Source: Gammaproteobacteria bacterium Ga0077536 (lineage in GTDB: Bacteria; Pseudomonadota; Gammaproteobacteria; Ga0077536). Taken from it: DNA of 64,000 nt. Positions 59,644 through 64,000 of the stretch are shown one piece after another. The stretch is taken from assembly GCA_001464935.1 (NCBI GenBank), contig LNEL01000056.1:1-64000 (forward strand), in the 5' to 3' direction. The notes beneath the pieces are model-generated. The model was not told the DNA's origin and did no database searches. It worked only from the letters and a program-made list of their open reading frames with translations. The first letter of the stretch is position 1. Each line of letters begins with the position of its first letter. The translations under genes were made by a program, and so were the position numbers.

Positions 59644-62133
59644 TTACGTGCCGCGCGGTTTAGCGCGGTGGGTCGCGGTCGCGGTCCACGGATCGTCCGG
59701 CCACGGGTGCTTCGGGTAACGTCCCTTCATCTCCTTCTTGACCTCCGGATACGTGCGTTCCCAGAAGCCGCGCAGATCCTGGGTCACCTGGATCGGCGTC
59801 TGCCGCGGCGACAGCAGGTGCAGCAGCACTGCGACGCGGCCGCGCGCGATGCGCGGCGTGTCGGCAAGCCCGAACATCTCCTGCAGTTTGACCGCGAGCA
59901 CCGGCGGCTTCCCAATCTCGTAACTCAAGCCGCGCCGCATGCCGCTCGGCACCGCGAGTTCGGTCGGCGCGTACTCGTCGACCAGCCGCTGCTGCGCATA
60001 GTCGAGTCGCGCGTGCAGTGCGTTCGACAGACTGCCGGCCTCGAGTTCGCTGACGCGCAGGCGGCCACTGACAACCTGTGGCAGCCAGGCGTCGGGCGCC
60101 GCCGCCAGCGCCGCGTCGCTGACATCCGGCAGGCCAAGCTCGGGACACCATTCGCGCAGACACACCACGCGCGCCTGCCATTCGCGCAGCGCGTGGCTCC
60201 ATGGCAGGCACTCGAGGCCGAGTTCGGCGATGGCCTCCTGCAGCATCCGCGCGGTGTCGGCATTGCGTTCGGTCGGTACCGTGCGGCTTTCGAGCACGAT
60301 GGCCGCGAAGCGCTTTTCGACGGTGGTTTCGACCGCCTGTGTCTCGCGATTGAAGCGCAGTTCGCGCCGCGCGCTGAAATGAGCGGGATAGAGCGAGTCG
60401 AGCACGCGTGCATCGAGCGCCGCCGCGCGCTGAATCAGGCCGTCGCGTTCGTCGTAGCGGATCTCGGCCACGGCAAGCCACGGTTCGCCGGTCAGGCCGG
60501 ACTCGTGCTTCAACTGCGCGCCGCGACCGCCGCTCAGCTGGTAGCGGCGCAGATTGACGTCGTCGCGGCGCGCGATGCGATCGGGATAGGCGAGGGCGAC
60601 GATGTGCCCGATGTCGTAGGCCGTCGGTGGCGTCGTGGGTCCATCGCCGAGCGACAGCCGCCGCCGCCACTGTCTGGCCGCCTGATCGATGGTCATCAGG
60701 GCGCCGCGATCGGCACCGTCGCGGCCGGCGTGGCCGCCGCGCAGCGCGCCCAGCGCGACGAGACGCGGCCGCAGATCGTCGTTGCGCGCCTGCTCGCCGC
60801 GCAGCGGATCGCGGTTCTCGAGCACGGCGGCGACATCGCAGGCGAGCGGCTTCAGTGCCGCAGGCGCGCGCAGCATCGCATTCGCGAGCCGAGGATGGAC
60901 GCCGAGCGCGAGCAGGCGCTGCCCGTGTGGCGTGAGGCGGCCATCGGCGTCGAGCGCGTCCAGTGCCTGCAACAGGCTGCGCGCCTGCGCGAGCACACCG
61001 GGTGGCGGTGGATCGGGCAGGCGCAGCGCCTCGCTGCCCCAGGCCTTCATTTCGAGCAGGAACGCCGACAGTTCGACGCGCTGAATTTCCGGGCGCGTGG
61101 CGGGATCCAGCCGCTGGCTCTCGGGCCACAGGCGATAGCAGCGGCCCGGTGCGGTGCGTCCGGCGCGCCCGGCGCGCTGCGTCGCGGATGACTGCGCGAT
61201 CAGCGTGGTCTCGAGCCTGCTCATGCCGCTGTTCGGATCGAAGCGCGGCTCGCGTGCGAGACCGGTGTCGATCACCGCACGCACCGCCGGCAGCGTGACG
61301 CTCGACTCGGCGACGTTCGTCGCGAGCACGATCTGGCGGCCCGCATGTGGCTGGAGGATGCGCGCCTGATCGGCCATCGACAGTTCGCCGTGCAGCGCCT
61401 CGAGGCGCGTGTCGCCGACGGCGAGATCCGCCAGCAGTCGCCGCGCGCGTTCGATCTCGCCCTTGCCGGGCAGAAAGCACAGCAGATCCCCGTCGGTCTC
61501 GGCGAGGGCCAGCTGCACCGCCCGCCGCAGCTGTTGCTCCGCCGTTTCGCGCGGCTTCAGCGCGACATGCGCGATGTCGACCGGATGACTGCGACCGGCG
61601 GAGGTCACGCGCGGCGCGTCGAGGAAGTGTGCGAGGCGCGCGCCGTCGAGCGTCGCCGACATCACGATCAGGCGCAGCGTCGGCCGCAGTGCGGCCTGCA
61701 CGTCGAGACACAGCGCGAGCCCGAGATCGCTCGCCAGATGGCGTTCGTGGAATTCGTCGAAGATCACCGCGTCCACACCGTCGAGCGTCGGGTCGTCCTG
61801 CAGCAGCCGCGTCAGGATGCCTTCGGTGACGATTTCCAGGCGCGTGCGCGCCGAGACTTTGCTTTCGAACCGGATGCGATAGCCGACGGTGTCGCCGACC
61901 GCTTCGCCGAGCTGGGCGGCCATGAAGCCCGCCGCCGCGCGCGCGGCGATGCGCCGAGGTTCGAGCATCAGGATGCGACCCGTGCACCAAGGCGCGCGCA
62001 GCAGGGCGAGCGGCACCTGGGTCGTCTTGCCGGCCCCGGGGGGCGCTTCGAGCACGAGGCGCGTGTGTGCGGCGAGGCTGTCGAGCAGCGCGGGCAGGAC
62101 GTCGTGAATCGGTAGGCGGGGTTCGGCGGGCAT
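59644..62133 (-). CDS. hrpB: ATP-dependent RNA helicase HrpB
   Basis: A DEAH/RHA-type helicase. The ATG at 62133 gives 829 residues, near the E. coli length; the frame is open to 62229, but the extension is arginine-rich and unlike the family. Walker A is PPGAGKTTQ (Lys36), motif II DEFH (126-129), motif III SATLDG and motif VI QRAGRAGRTAPG. Family-specific domains follow: the helicase-associated region and the HrpB C-terminal segment (about 700-829; LSPRQTPIQVTQDLRGFWE, YPKHPWPDDPW). The cellular role of HrpB is poorly defined in all bacteria. It is the first of three same-strand genes with alkA and ogt. Confidence 0.96.
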   Translation of the reverse strand: MPAEPRLPIHDVLPALLDSLAAHTRLVLEAPPGAGKTTQVPLALLRAPWCTGRILMLEPRRIAARAAAGFMAAQLGEAVGDTVGYRIRFESKVSARTRLEIVTEGILTRLLQDDPTLDGVDAVIFDEFHERHLASDLGLALCLDVQAALRPTLRLIVMSATLDGARLAHFLDAPRVTSAGRSHPVDIAHVALKPRETAEQQLRRAVQLALAETDGDLLCFLPGKGEIERARRLLADLAVGDTRLEALHGELSMADQARILQPHAGRQIVLATNVAESSVTLPAVRAVIDTGLAREPRFDPNSGMSRLETTLIAQSSATQRAGRAGRTAPGRCYRLWPESQRLDPATRPEIQRVELSAFLLEMKAWGSEALRLPDPPPPGVLAQARSLLQALDALDADGRLTPHGQRLLALGVHPRLANAMLRAPAALKPLACDVAAVLENRDPLRGEQARNDDLRPRLVALGALRGGHAGRDGADRGALMTIDQAARQWRRRLSLGDGPTTPPTAYDIGHIVALAYPDRIARRDDVNLRRYQLSGGRGAQLKHESGLTGEPWLAVAEIRYDERDGLIQRAAALDARVLDSLYPAHFSARRELRFNRETQAVETTVEKRFAAIVLESRTVPTERNADTARMLQEAIAELGLECLPWSHALREWQARVVCLREWCPELGLPDVSDAALAAAPDAWLPQVVSGRLRVSELEAGSLSNALHARLDYAQQRLVDEYAPTELAVPSGMRRGLSYEIGKPPVLAVKLQEMFGLADTPRIARGRVAVLLHLLSPRQTPIQVTQDLRGFWERTYPEVKKEMKGRYPKHPWPDDPWTATATHRAKPRGT

Positions 62134-62207
62134 CGGCAACGCTGTGACGGGCGAGGCCGCATTCTGGGAGCAGCGGCGCGGCTTGCCAACCGGCGTCGCA
62201 GAGTAGC

Positions 62208-62232
62208 GGCGTGGCCCGCGCGGGGCCACGCC
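62208..62232 (-). terminator. Hairpin after leuA
   Basis: Perfect 10-bp stem GGCGTGGCCC/GGGCCACGCC with a 5-base loop, 12 bases after the leuA stop on the minus strand. There is no T-run; it separates leuA from hrpB. Confidence 0.55.
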
Positions 62233-62244
62233 GGATTGGCTCGC

Positions 62245-63930
62245 TCAGGCAGCGATGCCAGGCGCGACGCCCGTCTGCTGGTTCACCGCCGACAGGATCG
62301 CGCGCAACGACGCCTCGACGATGTCGCTGCTGCGGCCGACGCCGCAGTAGCGCTGGCCGTCGACGTTGATCTGCACATAGGCGACCGCGTCGGCGCCGGC
62401 ACCCGCGCTCGAGCTCAGGGTGTGCTCGCTGTACTCGATGAGCACCAGGCGCTTGCCGCTGTGCTGCTCGAGGGCGTTGACGAAGGCGCCGACGACGCCG
62501 GACGCCTTGCCCTGCAGCGTGAGTGTCGCTGCGCCATGGCGCAGAGTGGCAACGAGCCGGTCTTCGTCATGTTCGCGCGTGACCTGGTAGCCGGCCAGTT
62601 CGTACGGGGTGCGCTGGCCGAGGTAATGCCGTTCGAACAGCTCGACGATCCGCGACGGCTCGACTTCGGTCGCCGTGACCTCGGCGTATTTCTGCACCAC
62701 GCCGCTGAAGTCGATCTGCAGCCAGCGCGGCAACTCGAAGCCCGCCTGCTGTTCGAGCACGTAGGCCACGCCGCCCTTGCCGGACTGGCTGTTGATGCGG
62801 ATGACTTCCTGGTAGGAGCGGCCGAGATCGCTCGGGTCGATTGGCAGGTAAGCGACTTCCCACGGATCCCCGGCGGCGCGCCTGGCGAGGCACTTCTTGA
62901 TCGCGTCCTGATGGCTGCCGGAAAACGCCGTGAACACCAGATCGCCGGCATACGGGTGACGCGGGTGCACCGGCAACTGCGTGCAGGCGGTGACACAGCG
63001 GATGATCTCGTCCATTCGCGAGAAGTCGAGCTGCGGGTCGATGCCCTGGCTGTAGAGGTTCATCGCCATCGTCACGATGTCCATGTTGCCGGTGCGCTCA
63101 CCGTTGCCGAGCAGCGTGCCCTCGACGCGATCGGCGCCCGCCATCACCGCGAGTTCGGCGGCGGCCACCGCACAGCCGCGGTCGTTGTGCGTGTGCAGGC
63201 TCACGACGATCGAGTCGCGTCGCGACACGTGGCGGCAGAACCATTCAATCTGATCGGCATAGATGTTCGGCGTCGCCATCTCGACCGTGGACGGCAGGTT
63301 GATGATGCACGGCCGTGCCGGCGTCGGCTGCCAGACGTCGATCACCGCATTGCAGATCTCGACGGCGTAGTCGATCTCGGTGCCGGTGAAGCTCTCGGGC
63401 GAATACTGGAAGGTCCACTCGGTCGTCGGATGGCGCGCCGCGAACTGTTTGACGAGCCGCGCGCCCTCGGTCGCGATCGCGGTGATGCCGGCGCGGTCGA
63501 GACCGAACACCTGCTCGCGCTGCACCGTCGATGTCGAGTTGTAGAGATGCATGATGGCGCGCTTCGCTCCGACGAGCGCCTCGAACGAGCGTTCGATCAA
63601 CTCCGGCCGCGCCTGCGTCAGCACCTGCACGGTCACGTCGTCCGGAATCAGACCGCCGTCGATGAGGCGGCGGCAGAAATCGAAATCAGGCCCTGACGCG
63701 GCCGGAAAGCCGATTTCAATCTGCTTGAAGCCGACCCGCACGAGCATCTCGAACATCTGCAGCTTCTGCGCGACGTTCATCGGTTCGATCAGGGCCTGGT
63801 TGCCGTCCCGCAGATCGACACTGCACCAGGCGGGCGCGCTGGTGATGACCTGGTCGGGCCAGGTGCGGTCCTTGAGCCCGATCGGGCGGAAGGGGCGGTA
63901 CTTGCGGTGGTCGAAGGCGGCCATGGGCAT
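62245..63930 (-). CDS. leuA: 2-Isopropylmalate synthase
   Basis: First committed step of leucine synthesis: condensation of acetyl-CoA with 2-oxoisovalerate. The 561-residue protein starts at the ATG at 63930, six bases after ggag. The DRE-TIM barrel motif is CSVDLRDGNQAL, metal-binding histidines are in VSLHTHNDRGCA, and the C-terminal 150 residues form the leucine-binding LeuA dimer domain (VNVDGQRYCGVGRSSDIVEA). KYRPFRPIGLKDRTWPDQ at the start is the mark of the type 2 (actinobacterial and proteobacterial) LeuA branch. Only 70 bases of upstream sequence are in the window, so a leader attenuator cannot be judged. No leuBCD genes are visible. Confidence 0.97.
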   Translation of the reverse strand: MPMAAFDHRKYRPFRPIGLKDRTWPDQVITSAPAWCSVDLRDGNQALIEPMNVAQKLQMFEMLVRVGFKQIEIGFPAASGPDFDFCRRLIDGGLIPDDVTVQVLTQARPELIERSFEALVGAKRAIMHLYNSTSTVQREQVFGLDRAGITAIATEGARLVKQFAARHPTTEWTFQYSPESFTGTEIDYAVEICNAVIDVWQPTPARPCIINLPSTVEMATPNIYADQIEWFCRHVSRRDSIVVSLHTHNDRGCAVAAAELAVMAGADRVEGTLLGNGERTGNMDIVTMAMNLYSQGIDPQLDFSRMDEIIRCVTACTQLPVHPRHPYAGDLVFTAFSGSHQDAIKKCLARRAAGDPWEVAYLPIDPSDLGRSYQEVIRINSQSGKGGVAYVLEQQAGFELPRWLQIDFSGVVQKYAEVTATEVEPSRIVELFERHYLGQRTPYELAGYQVTREHDEDRLVATLRHGAATLTLQGKASGVVGAFVNALEQHSGKRLVLIEYSEHTLSSSAGAGADAVAYVQINVDGQRYCGVGRSSDIVEASLRAILSAVNQQTGVAPGIAA

Positions 63931-64000
63931 GTGATCTCCGTGTCGGACGCGGCGGCGTCGGGTATATCGGGTCCCGGCAGTCCGGGAAGTGGCGGGCAGT

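Noticed and set aside
1..64000. CRISPR arrays, insertion sequences, integrases or prophage genes
   Set aside because: No regularly spaced repeats, transposase motifs or terminal inverted repeats flanking a transposase were seen anywhere in the window.

Overview
The window is uniformly GC-rich, densely packed DNA that looks like a bacterial chromosome. A class I polyhydroxyalkanoate synthase, a complete mlaFEDCB phospholipid-transport operon, OxyR with its peroxiredoxin-glutaredoxin partner, a VPLP-type C-terminal sorting tail, HrpB, and a tRNA-Ser with an encoded CCA end all fit a gammaproteobacterium. A relative of the Nevskiales, Steroidobacterales or Xanthomonadales is my guess; no rRNA is present to settle it. 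I see no insertion sequence, prophage or CRISPR array.

Layout. 1-1.5 kb: end of an RpfC-like hybrid sensor kinase, split by an apparent frameshift. 1.5-10.8 kb: tRNA-Ser, an HDOD protein, yhbY-lpdA-phaC, a membrane-bound legumain-like protease, gcvH, a zinc-finger gene with yidD, a Nudix hydrolase and a class III aminotransferase. 10.9-17.9 kb: a CHASE4-type hybrid kinase, a DUF1003 protein, then an OmpR-type two-component pair followed by a DegP-type protease. 18.0-21.1 kb: mlaFEDCB on the minus strand. 21.4-32.7 kb: a seven-gene plus-strand redox operon. 32.8-38.4 kb: a LuxR-type regulator, a 650-base gap, then a HisKA_2 kinase and a REC-PAS-GGDEF-EAL protein. 38.5-51 kb: an FAD aromatic hydroxylase with a DUF2783 partner, a FemAB-like acyltransferase, an LPG_synthase-TM-like membrane protein, prx-grx/oxyR, a sorted metalloprotease, homospermidine synthase, an MDR oxidoreductase and an RND transporter. 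51-64 kb: a TauD/TfdA dioxygenase, a MarR regulator, a desaturase with an SDR, a lipoprotein cytochrome c peroxidase with a DAHL chemoreceptor, hrpB-alkA-ogt, and leuA.

The standout is the redox operon at 21386-32719. In order it encodes a pentaheme cytochrome c, an outer-membrane beta-barrel, two paralogous pentaheme cytochromes, a flavoprotein fused to two cyclic-nucleotide-binding domains and a four-cluster ferredoxin module, a membrane protein with two HX13H helices (a likely diheme cytochrome b), and an FHA-transmembrane-decaheme fusion. Together these would give a continuous route from a cytoplasmic pyridine nucleotide through the inner membrane and periplasm to the outer membrane. Signal-input domains sit at the two cytoplasmic ends of that route. 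I do not recognise it as a named system.

Two regulatory circuits can be read from the DNA. An OxyR-type site lies between oxyR and its peroxiredoxin. A PmrA/QseB-type direct repeat overlaps the stop codon of the sensor kinase just upstream of the DegP-type protease gene.
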